NCBI GenBank assembly: GCA_002477955.1
Contig: DLLE01000045.1
Coordinates: forward strand, 1-27,325
Direction of reading: 5' to 3'
Length of the DNA stretch: 27,325 bases
From: Treponema sp. UBA7570
Lineage (GTDB): Bacteria; Spirochaetota; Spirochaetia; Treponematales; Treponemataceae
Shown: one piece after another, positions 1 through 7,559 of the stretch
Layout: each line of letters opens with the position of its first letter
Numbering within the stretch: position 1 is the first letter of the stretch
Notes under the pieces: model-generated
Databases searched by the model: none
What the model was told of the DNA's origin: nothing
What the model saw: only the letters and a program-made list of their open reading frames with translations
Translations under genes and position numbers: made by a program

Positions 1-18
1 CGACTCCCGTTTCCCGCT
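1..18 (+). tRNA. tRNA-Gly, 3' end only (cut by the window edge)
   Basis: The first 18 bases match the 3' end of a bacterial glycine tRNA: most of the T loop (CGACT), the 3' T-stem strand CCCGT, the acceptor strand TTCCCGC and discriminator T. They differ only slightly from the end of E. coli tRNA-Gly(GCC), which I recall as TTCGAGTCTCGTTTCCCGCT. The next bases are CTATG, so CCA is not encoded, as for the tmRNA in this window. A terminator follows directly. The anticodon lies outside the window, so the isoacceptor is inferred. Confidence 0.65.
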
Positions 19-24
19 CTATGC

Positions 25-60
25 AAAGCGATTTGGATTTCATCTGAATCGCTTTTTTTT
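25..60 (+). terminator. Rho-independent terminator after tRNA-Gly
   Basis: AAAGCGATT (25-33) pairs perfectly with AATCGCTTT (47-55). Four further pairs, two of them G-T, bring the stem to 13 bp with a 5-base loop. The stem runs into a T tract ending at 60. It separates the tRNA from the trigger factor gene. Confidence 0.8.
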
Positions 61-118
61 ATTACGGCATCTCTATTTTTTTAGAGGTTCCAATCATTTT
101 ATTTCAAGGGGCCAAAAA

Positions 119-1480
119 GTGAAATTCACAAAAGAAATCACAAAGCTTGAACATTCGGCAGCAAAATTAACAGTAACAGTTGCAAAAGAAGACGTAGCAA
201 ACGGTTATAAAACAACACTCGGAAAATATGTAAAACAAGTTCAGATTCCAGGATTCCGTAAAGGTCACGTACCTGCATCAGTTCTTGAACGTAAATACGG
301 CGAACAGATCAAAATGGAAGCGGCAGGCGATCTCATCGACAGCGTATTGAACGAAATTTTTCAGGACGAAAAAGATCTTTCAAGACGCCCTCTTCCTTAT
401 GCGCAGCCAAAAATGGACGAAATGCCGGCATTTGACACTGCAAAAGACTTCACTTTCACTGTAACTTACGATGTATTTCCTTCTGTAGAAGTAAAAGACT
501 TCAACGGGATTTCTGTAAAAGAGCCTCAAGTTTCTGTAGGCGATGCAGAAGTTGAGGAAGAGCTCAAAGGAATTCAGGAAAGAAACGCTGCGGTAATCGA
601 CAAAAAAGAAGACGAAAAAGCAGAAAAAGACAATATCGTTACAATCGACATTGAAGAGATCGGCGAAGACGGAAAAACTGTAGAAGGAACAAAACGCGAA
701 GGTTTTACATTCACTCTTGGAACAGCAGAAAACGTTTATAAAATCGATGATGACATCATCGGAATGAAAACAAACGAAACTAAAGAAATCACAAAAAAAT
801 ATGCAAAAACAGACGCTGACAAAAACCTTGCCGGAAATACAAAAAAATATAGCGTAACTGTAAAGCAGATTAAAGTTCGCAACCTTCCTGCACTCGACGA
901 TGATCTTGCACAGGACGTAAGCGACAAATACAAAACCCTTGCAGACTTGAAGGCTGACATTCTCAAAAATCTCAACGTTGCAAAAGACAGAAAAATCAAA
1001 GAAATCAAAGTAAATTCTCTTCTCGAGCAGCTTATCGAAAAAAATCCAATCGAAATTCCCGCAAGCATGCTCCAGGCAGAACTTAACGGCCGCTGGGGAC
1101 AGATGGCGCAGCAGTTCCAGACAACTCCAGAAGACCTCGAAAGAATGGTTGTAGCCTCTGGCCAGAAAAAAGAAGATATGCTCGCACAGTGGACTGGAGA
1201 TGCAGAAAAAATGCTAAAAAGCAGAATCATCGTAGATTCACTTCTTAAATCAAAAAATATTTCTGTAACTCCAGAAGAAGTTGAAGAAGCATACCAGAAG
1301 CTTGCAGATTCAAACGGTGTTTCAGTCGAAGACGTTAAAAAGCACTACGCTGACCCACGTGCAAAAGAATGGTTCATCGACGATGTAAAGGAACAGAAAC
1401 TTTACGATGATATTTTTGCACAGATTAAGGTTGCAAAAGGCGACAAAACTTCATTTGCAGACCTTTTCAAGGCAAACTAA
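119..1480 (+). CDS. tig: Trigger factor, ribosome-bound chaperone
   Basis: Trigger factor binds the ribosomal exit tunnel at protein L23, holds nascent chains and has peptidyl-prolyl isomerase activity in the cytoplasm. The 453-residue length is normal for the family. The N-terminal ribosome-binding domain carries the signature loop GFRKGHVP at residues 45-52. An FKBP-like domain follows at about 150-250, and then a long helical C-terminal domain. The start is a GTG at 119, supported by AAGGGG at 106-111 with a 7-base spacer. The gene lies between a tRNA terminator and its own strong terminator, so it appears monocistronic, though it sits in the common bacterial order tig-clpP-clpX. I could not identify a convincing promoter in the short gap after the tRNA terminator. 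Identification is firm. Confidence 0.97.
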   Translation: MKFTKEITKLEHSAAKLTVTVAKEDVANGYKTTLGKYVKQVQIPGFRKGHVPASVLERKYGEQIKMEAAGDLIDSVLNEIFQDEKDLSRRPLPYAQPKMDEMPAFDTAKDFTFTVTYDVFPSVEVKDFNGISVKEPQVSVGDAEVEEELKGIQERNAAVIDKKEDEKAEKDNIVTIDIEEIGEDGKTVEGTKREGFTFTLGTAENVYKIDDDIIGMKTNETKEITKKYAKTDADKNLAGNTKKYSVTVKQIKVRNLPALDDDLAQDVSDKYKTLADLKADILKNLNVAKDRKIKEIKVNSLLEQLIEKNPIEIPASMLQAELNGRWGQMAQQFQTTPEDLERMVVASGQKKEDMLAQWTGDAEKMLKSRIIVDSLLKSKNISVTPEEVEEAYQKLADSNGVSVEDVKKHYADPRAKEWFIDDVKEQKLYDDIFAQIKVAKGDKTSFADLFKAN

Positions 1481-1501
1481 TTTTATAAAAGTTTAAATGT
1501 G

Positions 1502-1547
1502 AACGGAATGTGACAAAAAAAATCTTGTTTACATTCCGTTTTTTTTT
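1502..1547 (+). terminator. Rho-independent terminator of tig
   Basis: AACGGAATGT (1502-1511) pairs perfectly with ACATTCCGTT (1531-1540), followed by a run of T to 1547. It isolates tig from clpP. Confidence 0.85.
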
Positions 1548-1574
1548 GGACTTCTAGATTTTTTTTGTTATATT
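1546..1574 (+). promoter_or_regulatory. Candidate housekeeping promoter of clpP-clpX
   Basis: TTGGAC at 1546-1551 and TATATT at 1569-1574 are separated by 17 bases. It begins at the end of the tig terminator T tract and would give a leader of about 35-40 bases before the clpP ATG. No CtsR- or heat-shock-type operator was recognised. Confidence 0.5.
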
Positions 1575-1616
1575 TAAAATATCTAAAAAAAATCATATCA
1601 GCTCGGAGCAACAAAC

Positions 1617-2237
1617 ATGAACGAAACAATGAATAATTTAGTACCACAGGTAATCGAAAGAAGCGGAAACGGAGAACGCGCTTACGATATTTTTTCAAGA
1701 CTTTTAAAAGACAGAATCATCTTTGTTGATGGCGAAATAAACGATGTTACGGCAGATTTGATTGTAGCGCAAATTCTCTTCCTTGAATCAGAAAATCCGG
1801 ACAAAGACATAAGCATGTACATCAATTCTCCAGGCGGAAGTGTTACAGCAGGACTTGCAATTTACGACACAATGCAATACGTAAAATGCGACATTCAGAC
1901 AATCTGCATCGGTCAGGCTTGCTCAATGGGCGCTCTTATTCTTGCCGGCGGAACAATAGGCAAAAGATTTTCTCTTCCTTCAAGCCGCATTATGATTCAC
2001 CAGCCTTCAGGTGGAGTCCGCGGTCAGGAAAGCGACATCACTGTTCAGGCAAAAGAACTTTTAAGAATCAAAAGACTTTCAATTGAATTTCTTGCCGAAA
2101 AAACAGGAAAATCTTACGAACAGGTTGCAAAAGACATTGAGCGCGACTTCTACATGACTGCTACAGAAGCAAAGGAATACGGCATTGTTGACAAGGTAAT
2201 GCCAAAAAGAGTTTCATCAGATAAAGAGGCAAAATAA
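1617..2237 (+). CDS. clpP: ATP-dependent Clp protease proteolytic subunit ClpP
   Basis: ClpP is the serine peptidase barrel (two stacked heptamers) that degrades substrates fed by ClpX or ClpA/C. The 206-residue protein carries the whole triad in family context: Ser103 in GQACSMGA, His128 in IMIHQPSGG and Asp177 in DIERDF. The ATG at 1617 follows CGGAG (1604-1608) with an 8-base spacer. A second in-frame ATG four codons later lacks a better ribosome binding site. The stop codon shares one base with the clpX start (TAATG), which points to translational coupling and fixed stoichiometry. It is the first gene of a clpP-clpX operon, with the tmRNA gene, whose tags ClpXP recognises, just downstream. 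Confidence 0.97.
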   Translation: MNETMNNLVPQVIERSGNGERAYDIFSRLLKDRIIFVDGEINDVTADLIVAQILFLESENPDKDISMYINSPGGSVTAGLAIYDTMQYVKCDIQTICIGQACSMGALILAGGTIGKRFSLPSSRIMIHQPSGGVRGQESDITVQAKELLRIKRLSIEFLAEKTGKSYEQVAKDIERDFYMTATEAKEYGIVDKVMPKRVSSDKEAK

Positions 2238-3529
2238 TGTTAGGATTTCATAACGAAAACAACCGCTGTTCATTTTGCGGAAGACCAGGCGGAGAAAAAA
2301 GACCTCTGGTTGCTGGCGGCCCAAACAACGAGCTTCGCATTTGTTCTCAATGTGTAGAGGCCTGCGAACAGTATCTTATCGGACTAGAAAACGAAAGCAG
2401 CCTTACTCCGATTAACTTAAGCGATGTTTCTTCCCCAAAAGAATTCAAAGAATATCTCGATCAGTACGTTGTAGGCCAGGATTATGCAAAAAAAGTTCTT
2501 TCAGTCGCAGTTTACAATCACTATAAGAGAATGGCGGCTCAAAAAGCAGGCTCGCTCCCGGATTTTGAAGCTGACGGTGAAGACAAAGTAAAAATCGAAA
2601 AATCAAACGTTCTTCTTATCGGACCAACAGGAAGCGGAAAAACCCTTCTTGCAAAAACACTGGCTCAAAAATTGAACGTTCCTTTTGCAATTGCAGACGC
2701 AACAACGCTTACTGAAGCCGGCTATGTCGGCGAAGACGTAGAAAATGTTCTTCTTAAACTGATTAACGCCGCAGACGGAAATGTTCAGGCCGCAGAACGC
2801 GGAATCATTTTTATTGACGAAATCGACAAAATCGGCAGAAAAAGCGAAAACACTTCTATAACCCGCGATGTAAGCGGAGAAGGCGTACAGCAGGCTCTGC
2901 TTAAAATCATAGAAGGAACAGTTGCGTCAGTACCCCCTCAAGGCGGACGCAAACATCCGAACCAGGAAATGATTGAAATAGACACGACGAACATCCTCTT
3001 TATTCTTGGAGGAGCATTCGTTGGTATCGATAAAATTATTGAACAGCGCATTGCTGGAAAAACAATGGGATTTGGCGGAAACGTTGGAACCATGGACGAA
3101 GCCCAGAAAATGGAGCTTCTAAATCAGTGCACACCTGACGACCTTGTAAAGTTCGGTCTTATTCCGGAAATTATCGGCCGTATGCCAATTACTGTGGCTC
3201 TCAAGGAGCTTACAAAGACAGACTTAACCCGAATTCTTACAGAACCAAAGAATTCCATTATAAAACAGCTTAAGGCAAGTTTTGCATTTGACGACTTGGA
3301 TCTTGAGTTTACTCCAGACGCGCTTGAAGAAATTGCAGATATTGCGATCAAACAAAAAACCGGGGCGCGAGGACTTCGTTCAATCTGTGAAAAACTTTTA
3401 ATGGATCTTATGTACGAAGCTCCAAGCATCAAGGGAAAGAAGAAATTTACCGTTACAAAGGATATTGTTCTTTCAGGAAAACTTCCTTCTCCAGAAACAC
3501 TTTTAATTGGTTCTAAAGTAACTGCCTAG
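2237..3529 (+). CDS. clpX: ATP-dependent Clp protease ATP-binding subunit ClpX
   Basis: ClpX is the AAA+ unfoldase that recognises tagged proteins, including ssrA-tagged ones, and threads them into ClpP. The 430 residues show the expected order. The N-terminal zinc domain has Cys11, Cys14, Cys36 and Cys39. Walker A is GPTGSGKT at 129-136. The pore loop is GYVG at 163-166, Walker B is IFIDEID at about 191-197, and the RKH loop is at 238-240. A KTMGFGG loop near 275-281 sits where other ClpX proteins carry the IGF/LGF tripeptide that docks on ClpP, so the first residue is Met rather than Ile or Leu. The start overlaps the clpP stop by one base. A terminator follows at once. Identification is firm. 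Confidence 0.97.
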   Translation: MLGFHNENNRCSFCGRPGGEKRPLVAGGPNNELRICSQCVEACEQYLIGLENESSLTPINLSDVSSPKEFKEYLDQYVVGQDYAKKVLSVAVYNHYKRMAAQKAGSLPDFEADGEDKVKIEKSNVLLIGPTGSGKTLLAKTLAQKLNVPFAIADATTLTEAGYVGEDVENVLLKLINAADGNVQAAERGIIFIDEIDKIGRKSENTSITRDVSGEGVQQALLKIIEGTVASVPPQGGRKHPNQEMIEIDTTNILFILGGAFVGIDKIIEQRIAGKTMGFGGNVGTMDEAQKMELLNQCTPDDLVKFGLIPEIIGRMPITVALKELTKTDLTRILTEPKNSIIKQLKASFAFDDLDLEFTPDALEEIADIAIKQKTGARGLRSICEKLLMDLMYEAPSIKGKKKFTVTKDIVLSGKLPSPETLLIGSKVTA

Positions 3530-3536
3530 ACAAAAT

Positions 3537-3577
3537 AAAAGTGTCAATTTACAGTATTTGGATTGACGCTTTTATTT
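3537..3577 (+). terminator. Rho-independent terminator of clpPX, overlapping the ssrA promoter
   Basis: AAAAGTGTCAAT (3537-3548) pairs with ATTGACGCTTTT (3562-3573) with one G-T pair, then TTTATTT-like sequence. The 3' arm contains the -35 box TTGACG of the tmRNA promoter. Confidence 0.75.
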
Positions 3578-3591
3578 AAATTTACTATATT
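3563..3591 (+). promoter_or_regulatory. Promoter of the tmRNA gene
   Basis: TTGACG (3563-3568), 17 bases, then TATATT (3586-3591): close to the sigma-70 consensus and the strongest promoter match in the window. The predicted transcript start near 3598 leaves about nine bases to be trimmed from the mature tmRNA 5' end at 3607. Confidence 0.75.
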
Positions 3592-3606
3592 TTCATAGAG
3601 AAAAAT

Positions 3607-3989
3607 GGGGGTGCACCGGTTTCGACGACTGTGAATAATGCACTTACTGCATGTGGGAGTGAAGGTTCCCCAAACTGACAAAAAAAATAACTGCAATTTT
3701 CGCAAGAAAAGAAGAAGAAGTTGTTGAAGCTTCTTCTGCAGAAGCTCTCGCTGCTTAGTCTGCGTTAGCCGGAACGCTTAGGGCGCTGTTCCTAACTTTA
3801 AGACGTTCTGTTACAAACAGGGACTTGCCATAAATCATTTCAGCCGGATTTGTGGGACTTTTTAGGCTGAATACGGAGACAATGCTTGTTATGCTGCCAA
3901 GTGTTTCCTGACAACCAATTCGCATAACTAAACATGTAGATGTATTTGGATTACACTTTCGGACGGGGGTTCAATTCCCCCCATCTCCA
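3607..3989 (+). ncRNA. ssrA: Transfer-messenger RNA (tmRNA, 10Sa RNA)
   Basis: tmRNA rescues stalled ribosomes by acting first as an alanyl-tRNA and then as an mRNA for a degradation tag. The acceptor strand GGGGGTG (3607-3613) pairs with CATCTCC (3982-3988) using two G-T pairs; A3989 is the discriminator and CCA is not encoded. The T arm is GGGGG-TTCAATT-CCCCC (3965-3981). The 5' GGTTTCGACGACT and 3' AACTAAACATGTAGA segments match the tmRNA consensus. The tag frame probably resumes at GCA 3693, after the typical TAACT, and runs 21 codons to TAG at 3756-3758. It begins AIFARKEEEVV and ends EASSAEALAA, so it keeps the LAA terminus that ClpX reads. GAAGAAG and CTTCTTC inside the tag frame form an inverted repeat. 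The downstream region should hold the pseudoknots. Confidence 0.95.
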
Positions 3990-3996
3990 CTTTTAT

Positions 3997-4032
3997 AAAA
4001 GCCACGGATTTTTTCGTGGTTTTTATTTTTTA
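3997..4032 (+). terminator. Terminator of ssrA
   Basis: AAAAGCCACG (3997-4006) pairs with CGTGGTTTTT (4015-4024) with one G-T pair, followed by a T-rich tail to 4032. Confidence 0.75.
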
Positions 4033-4067
4033 ATTTGCAAACTTGTTTTTTATGGGAGAATAAAAAA

Positions 4068-5390
4068 ATGACAAATTTAATCAATAATTACAAAAACTTT
4101 CTGAACAATGGAAAAACAGAGCGTGAATGTGCAAAACAAATAATCGAACTCGCCGAAAAAAATGGCTATAAAGACTTAGACTCGCTTTCTAGCGTAAAAC
4201 CAGGCGACAAGGTTTATATAAAAAAAATGAATAAAGCTGTTGCCCTTTTTGAGCTAGGAACCGATTCACTAGAAAAAGGCTTGAACGTCTTGGGAGCGCA
4301 CATCGATTCACCTCGTCTTGACATAAAGCAAAACCCGCTCTACGAAAAAGATTTTTTAGTTTACTTAAACACCCACTATTACGGCGGAATAAAAAAATAT
4401 CAATGGGTAACAATGCCGCTAGCCCTCCACGGAGTTATCTGCACAAAAGACGGAAAAACAGTAAATGTCTGTCTTGGAGAAGACGAGTCTGAACCGGTTT
4501 TCGTAATAAGCGATATTCTCCCGCATCTTGCACAAAAACAAATGAAAGAAACCGCCTCAGATTTTATTCCTGGCGAAAACCTTGACCTGATTGTCGGCTC
4601 AGAAAAACCAGCAAAAGACTCAAAAGAAAAAGAATCTGCCAAAAAAAACATTCTAAAACTTCTAAAAGAAAAATATGGAATCGAAGAAGAAGATTTTGGC
4701 TCAGCAGAACTTGAGGTGGTTCCTGCAGGAAAAGCACGCGACCTCGGACTCGACAAAAGCTTAATCTTAGCTTATGGACAGGACGACCGCTCATGCGCAT
4801 TTACTTCGGCTCAGGCACTTTTCGACTCAAAAGCAGGCAAAAAAACACTTTGCTGTCTTTGCGTCGACAAAGAAGAAATCGGCAGTGTCGGCGCAACAGG
4901 AATGGCAAGCCACTTTTTTGAAAACGCCGTTGCAGAACTGATCGCGCGCACAGAAAACGGTTTCAGCGAATTAACAGTCCGCCGTTGCCTTGCAAACTGT
5001 TCAATGCTTTCAAGCGATGTAAACGCAGCCTATGATCCAATGAATGCCGATCTTTTTGATAAAAACAACGCATCATTTCTCGGAGGCGGAATTGTGTTCA
5101 ACAAATACACAGGAAGCCGCGGAAAAAGCGGAGCAAGCGACGCTAATCCAGAATTTATCGCAGCCTTAAGAAAAGTTCTTGACGAAAATTCAGTAAAATA
5201 CCAGATGGCAGAACTTGGAAAAGTCGATCAGGGCGGCGGCGGAACAATCGCATACCTTGCGGCAAAATACGGAATGAACGTTTTGGATGCAGGAGTAAGC
5301 GTTTTGAGCATGCACGCACCTTGGGAAATTACAAGCAGATTCGACATCGAGCAGGCATACGAGGCTTACAAAGCATTCTTAACGCTGTAA
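4068..5390 (+). CDS. apeA: M18 family zinc aminopeptidase
   Basis: This is a cytosolic metallo-aminopeptidase that removes N-terminal residues during peptide turnover. The M18 residues of the two-metal site are all present, numbered from the ATG at 4068: His78 and Asp80 in GAHIDSPR, Asp239/Asp240 in AYGQDDRS, Glu269-Glu270 in VDKEEIGS, Asp317 in SSDVNAAYD and His416 in SMHAPWE. The 440-residue length fits the M18 aminopeptidase 1 type found in spirochaetes. The reading frame is open upstream to a TTG at 4035, but the ATG at 4068 has GGGAG (4054-4058) at a 9-base spacing and removes an odd 11-residue leader, so I chose it. No separate promoter is obvious between the ssrA terminator and the gene. 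The gene ends before a bidirectional terminator. Confidence 0.93.
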   Translation: MTNLINNYKNFLNNGKTERECAKQIIELAEKNGYKDLDSLSSVKPGDKVYIKKMNKAVALFELGTDSLEKGLNVLGAHIDSPRLDIKQNPLYEKDFLVYLNTHYYGGIKKYQWVTMPLALHGVICTKDGKTVNVCLGEDESEPVFVISDILPHLAQKQMKETASDFIPGENLDLIVGSEKPAKDSKEKESAKKNILKLLKEKYGIEEEDFGSAELEVVPAGKARDLGLDKSLILAYGQDDRSCAFTSAQALFDSKAGKKTLCCLCVDKEEIGSVGATGMASHFFENAVAELIARTENGFSELTVRRCLANCSMLSSDVNAAYDPMNADLFDKNNASFLGGGIVFNKYTGSRGKSGASDANPEFIAALRKVLDENSVKYQMAELGKVDQGGGGTIAYLAAKYGMNVLDAGVSVLSMHAPWEITSRFDIEQAYEAYKAFLTL

Positions 5391-5405
5391 TTTTTCGGCT
5401 TTAAC

Positions 5406-5447
5406 AAAAAAAAGCGCTTCAGGAGACATTTTTCTGAAGTGCTTTTT
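5406..5447. terminator. Bidirectional terminator between convergent genes
   Basis: AAAAGCGCTTCAG (5410-5422) pairs with CTGAAGTGCTTTT (5434-5446) with one wobble. It has a T run on the + strand and an A run at 5406-5413 that becomes a T run on the - strand. It can therefore end both the aminopeptidase transcript and any transcript from 5584-7032. Confidence 0.75.
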
Positions 5448-5462
5448 GTATTCTGGACGGAT

Positions 5463-5570
5463 TTTTGCGCTCTAACGGTGTTCCGGGATTCCGCTGTCGC
5501 TGCATTTTGCAGCTGCTATTTTTATAGCATCTGCAAAACACTTCGCGTCCCTCCACCCCGGCGTAGCATA
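5463..5570. repeat. GC-rich intergenic element with nested hairpins
   Basis: This non-coding stretch is richer in G+C than its flanks. TTTTGCAG (5505-5512) plus TGCTAT (5514-5519) pairs with ATAGCA (5524-5529) plus CTGCAAAA (5531-5538), one mismatch and a TTTT loop. An alternative hairpin, GCTGCA (5499-5504) with TGCAGC (5508-5513), uses the same bases and excludes the first. It resembles the GC-rich islands at 8473-8560 and 24939-25035 in composition, but I cannot align it convincingly with them. Confidence 0.4.
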
Positions 5571-5583
5571 TTTCTTTAAATTT

Positions 5584-7032
5584 CTATTTTATTCTTCTAA
5601 GGAAAGCATCCTTAAATCCGTAAGATTCAAAACGCTCTTTGATCATACCATATTCATCTGCATTAAGAGGTCCAACAAGGACTCTATAAGCATTTATATT
5701 CTTCTGCTTAATCAAAGCAAGCGGATATTTTTTACCATATTTTTCTGTAAGGTTTACAACATTTTCTTCGTTAGAAAGGGTTGCAATCTGAAGATAGTAC
5801 ATTCCCTTTTTAAGCTCAGCATCTGTCGTTACAAAACTTTCAAAGCTAGAGCCTTCGGTATTTTCTTCCACCACAGACTCCATTTCAATATTTTCATCTG
5901 CCTGTTCAGGAACAAAGACTTCTTTCTGAGGCTCATTTACAGATTCTTCTTCAATATTTTCTGCTTCCGGTGGATTAAGAGCAGAAGGAGCAAGAACTAT
6001 CGGAGCATATTCTTCTGCCGCTGCATTTCCTTCTTCGGCGTTTTCTATAGCAGAAACATTTTCGGAAGGTTCCGTGCCATTAACTTCTGCAAGAGTTTCA
6101 GATTCAAAATGCTCAGGCTGCTCTTTTTCTTCTGCTGCATTGCCAGTAGTTTCAGCTTCCGCATTCTCAATATCTTCAGAAAAACTTTCGGAATCAGCAG
6201 AATTTTCTCCAGCCTCCAAATTTTCCGGTTCTTTTTCGTCAACAATTTCAGCTTTTGTTTCTTCCTGCGCTTCCGGAGCAGGAGCGTCAATTTTTTCAGA
6301 ATTATCTTCTTCTGAAGAAATTTCTGCACCTTCATTTTCTGTTTCAGAAAGCTCTTCTTCCTGTCCGTCCGTCTGAACTTCCAGTTCTTCATCAAAAGAA
6401 TCGGCATCAAAAACTTCAGAATTTTCATTTTCAATTTCTTCCGTTTTTTCATCCAGACCTTCAGATTTAGGCTCAATATTTTCTGACTCTACAGTTTCCG
6501 TATCTTCGACAGGAGTTTCACATTCCTCAAGCTCAGAATTAGGCTCCGAAATTTTGTTTTCTTCAACAGGAGTTTCAGCTTCTTTAAATTCCACTTCATC
6601 CTGATTTTTTTCAGGTTCTGTAATATTTTGCTCAAATTCCGGCTCAGAAATATTTTCTTCACTTTCTTCCGTCAAAACAGCAGTTCCAGAAACGCTTTCG
6701 TCAATACTTCCAGTGCGTCTGGTAATCTTTACCTGAACATTCGAGTCTTTTTTTATCAAAAGTTTTTCTGCAGCTTCTGCAGAAAGCAAAATTGCAATGC
6801 CCTCTCCAGAATCAATAGAGCCCAAAACAAGGACGTCAACAGCCGTACCGTTAGCAGGATTTGTCACAGTTACGCTGTCGCCAGGCAAATAGCCTATAGT
6901 TTTTGCAAATAAACCTTTCGGCATTTCACCTTCTTCGCAGACAACTGCTCTTCCGTCAACAGAAGGCCGAGCCGCCGCAAAAATCGTTGCTACAGTAAAT
7001 ACAGCAAATACCAATGAAAGAATTTTCTTCAT
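5584..7032 (-). CDS. RlpA-like exported protein: degenerate double-psi barrel, acidic linker, C-terminal SPOR domain
   Basis: The 482-residue protein starts with a signal peptide (MKKILSLVFAVFTVATIFAAA, cleavage near residue 21). Residues 42-103 resemble the double-psi beta-barrel of RlpA: LPGDSVTVTNPANG mirrors the RlpA pattern LPxGTxVxVTNxxNG, and LLSAEAAEKL mirrors the pattern DLSxxAAxxL. The usual His of AAH and the NDRGP motif are not conserved, so lytic transglycosylase activity is doubtful. Residues about 118-405 are a low-complexity, Glu-rich linker with imperfect ETPVE-type repeats. Residues 408-482 form a SPOR domain (YYLQIATL, YRVLVGPL), which binds denuded septal peptidoglycan. 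The role is inferred as periplasmic, at the division site or cell wall. AAAGGGGA precedes the ATG. It follows the 170-residue gene by 11 bases, so the two are probably one operon. Confidence 0.8.
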   Translation of the reverse strand: MKKILSLVFAVFTVATIFAAARPSVDGRAVVCEEGEMPKGLFAKTIGYLPGDSVTVTNPANGTAVDVLVLGSIDSGEGIAILLSAEAAEKLLIKKDSNVQVKITRRTGSIDESVSGTAVLTEESEENISEPEFEQNITEPEKNQDEVEFKEAETPVEENKISEPNSELEECETPVEDTETVESENIEPKSEGLDEKTEEIENENSEVFDADSFDEELEVQTDGQEEELSETENEGAEISSEEDNSEKIDAPAPEAQEETKAEIVDEKEPENLEAGENSADSESFSEDIENAEAETTGNAAEEKEQPEHFESETLAEVNGTEPSENVSAIENAEEGNAAAEEYAPIVLAPSALNPPEAENIEEESVNEPQKEVFVPEQADENIEMESVVEENTEGSSFESFVTTDAELKKGMYYLQIATLSNEENVVNLTEKYGKKYPLALIKQKNINAYRVLVGPLNADEYGMIKERFESYGFKDAFLRRIK

Positions 7033-7043
7033 ATCCGTCCCCT

Positions 7044-7556
7044 TTATTTTAAACTCTTTAATGTTGAGCTAACTTTAGCCGCAACAGAACTTGCAAATTT
7101 GTAAAGTTCCGCCTCGTTGTTATTAGACGCCTCAACTTTTTCAGGAAAAATACTTCCGTCAGAAATAACTTTTCCTGTTTTTGGATTATAATTTTGCCAG
7201 CTTACACTTTTTACAGAATTTGGTAAAAGGGCACTGGCACTGTTTGCAGTTTTTTCATCATATTTTATTTCAAGCCTGACAAGGACATCCATCCCGCCAA
7301 GCAAAGTGTCGGCAAGAGCCCTTGTCAGCTCAGCCGAATCCGACTGGGAGTCTTCTTTTATAAAAATAGGCGAATTAGAAACGATATGTCCTGATTCAAA
7401 GAAAAAATCGGACAAAGCCTGTTCAAAAAGATCCGACACGGCAAAAACCGTATCAAACCCAGGATTATTCTGAACCACCTGAAAATTGATGTTTTTAGAA
7501 TAAATCGCCGGAAGAAAAAATAAAAATGCAAAACCAAAAAGTAATTTTTTTTTCAT
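7044..7556 (-). CDS. Exported protein of unknown function
   Basis: I do not recognise a family. The 170 residues begin with a clear signal peptide (KKKLLFGFAFLFFLPAIYS, cleavage near residue 20). There is no lipobox cysteine, so a soluble periplasmic protein is likely. The mature part has a repetitive Ser/Asn/Ala character. Around residues 80-100 there is a segment predicted as helix-strand (ALADTLLGGMDVLVRLEIKY) and a later SWQNYNPKTGKVISDG stretch with the look of a beta hairpin; these are pattern impressions only. It is upstream of the RlpA-like SPOR gene with an 11-base gap, so a shared envelope role is plausible. The ATG lacks a normally spaced Shine-Dalgarno site, and no other in-frame start lies in the signal peptide. 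Confidence 0.75.
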   Translation of the reverse strand: MKKKLLFGFAFLFFLPAIYSKNINFQVVQNNPGFDTVFAVSDLFEQALSDFFFESGHIVSNSPIFIKEDSQSDSAELTRALADTLLGGMDVLVRLEIKYDEKTANSASALLPNSVKSVSWQNYNPKTGKVISDGSIFPEKVEASNNNEAELYKFASSVAAKVSSTLKSLK

Positions 7557-7559
7557 CTC

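Noticed and set aside
736..1230. 164-codon open frame on the minus strand inside tig
   Set aside because: Antisense to a firmly identified gene, no ribosome site, composition that of reversed coding sequence.
1483..1698. 71-codon minus-strand frame across the tig terminator and the clpP start
   Set aside because: It reads through the tig terminator and the clpP promoter and looks like AT-rich non-coding translation.
3601..3990. Possible short protein gene in the gap after clpX
   Set aside because: The stretch is explained fully by the tmRNA; its only meaningful frame is the tag.
4035..4067. Upstream TTG extension of the aminopeptidase
   Set aside because: The ATG at 4068 has a well-spaced GGGAG; the TTG lies next to the ssrA terminator T tract and has no ribosome site.
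6045..6476. Several long frames in other phases and on the other strand within the acidic linker region
   Set aside because: They are by-products of the GAA/GAG-rich low-complexity sequence; translations are Lys/Leu- or Ser/Phe-rich with no family likeness.
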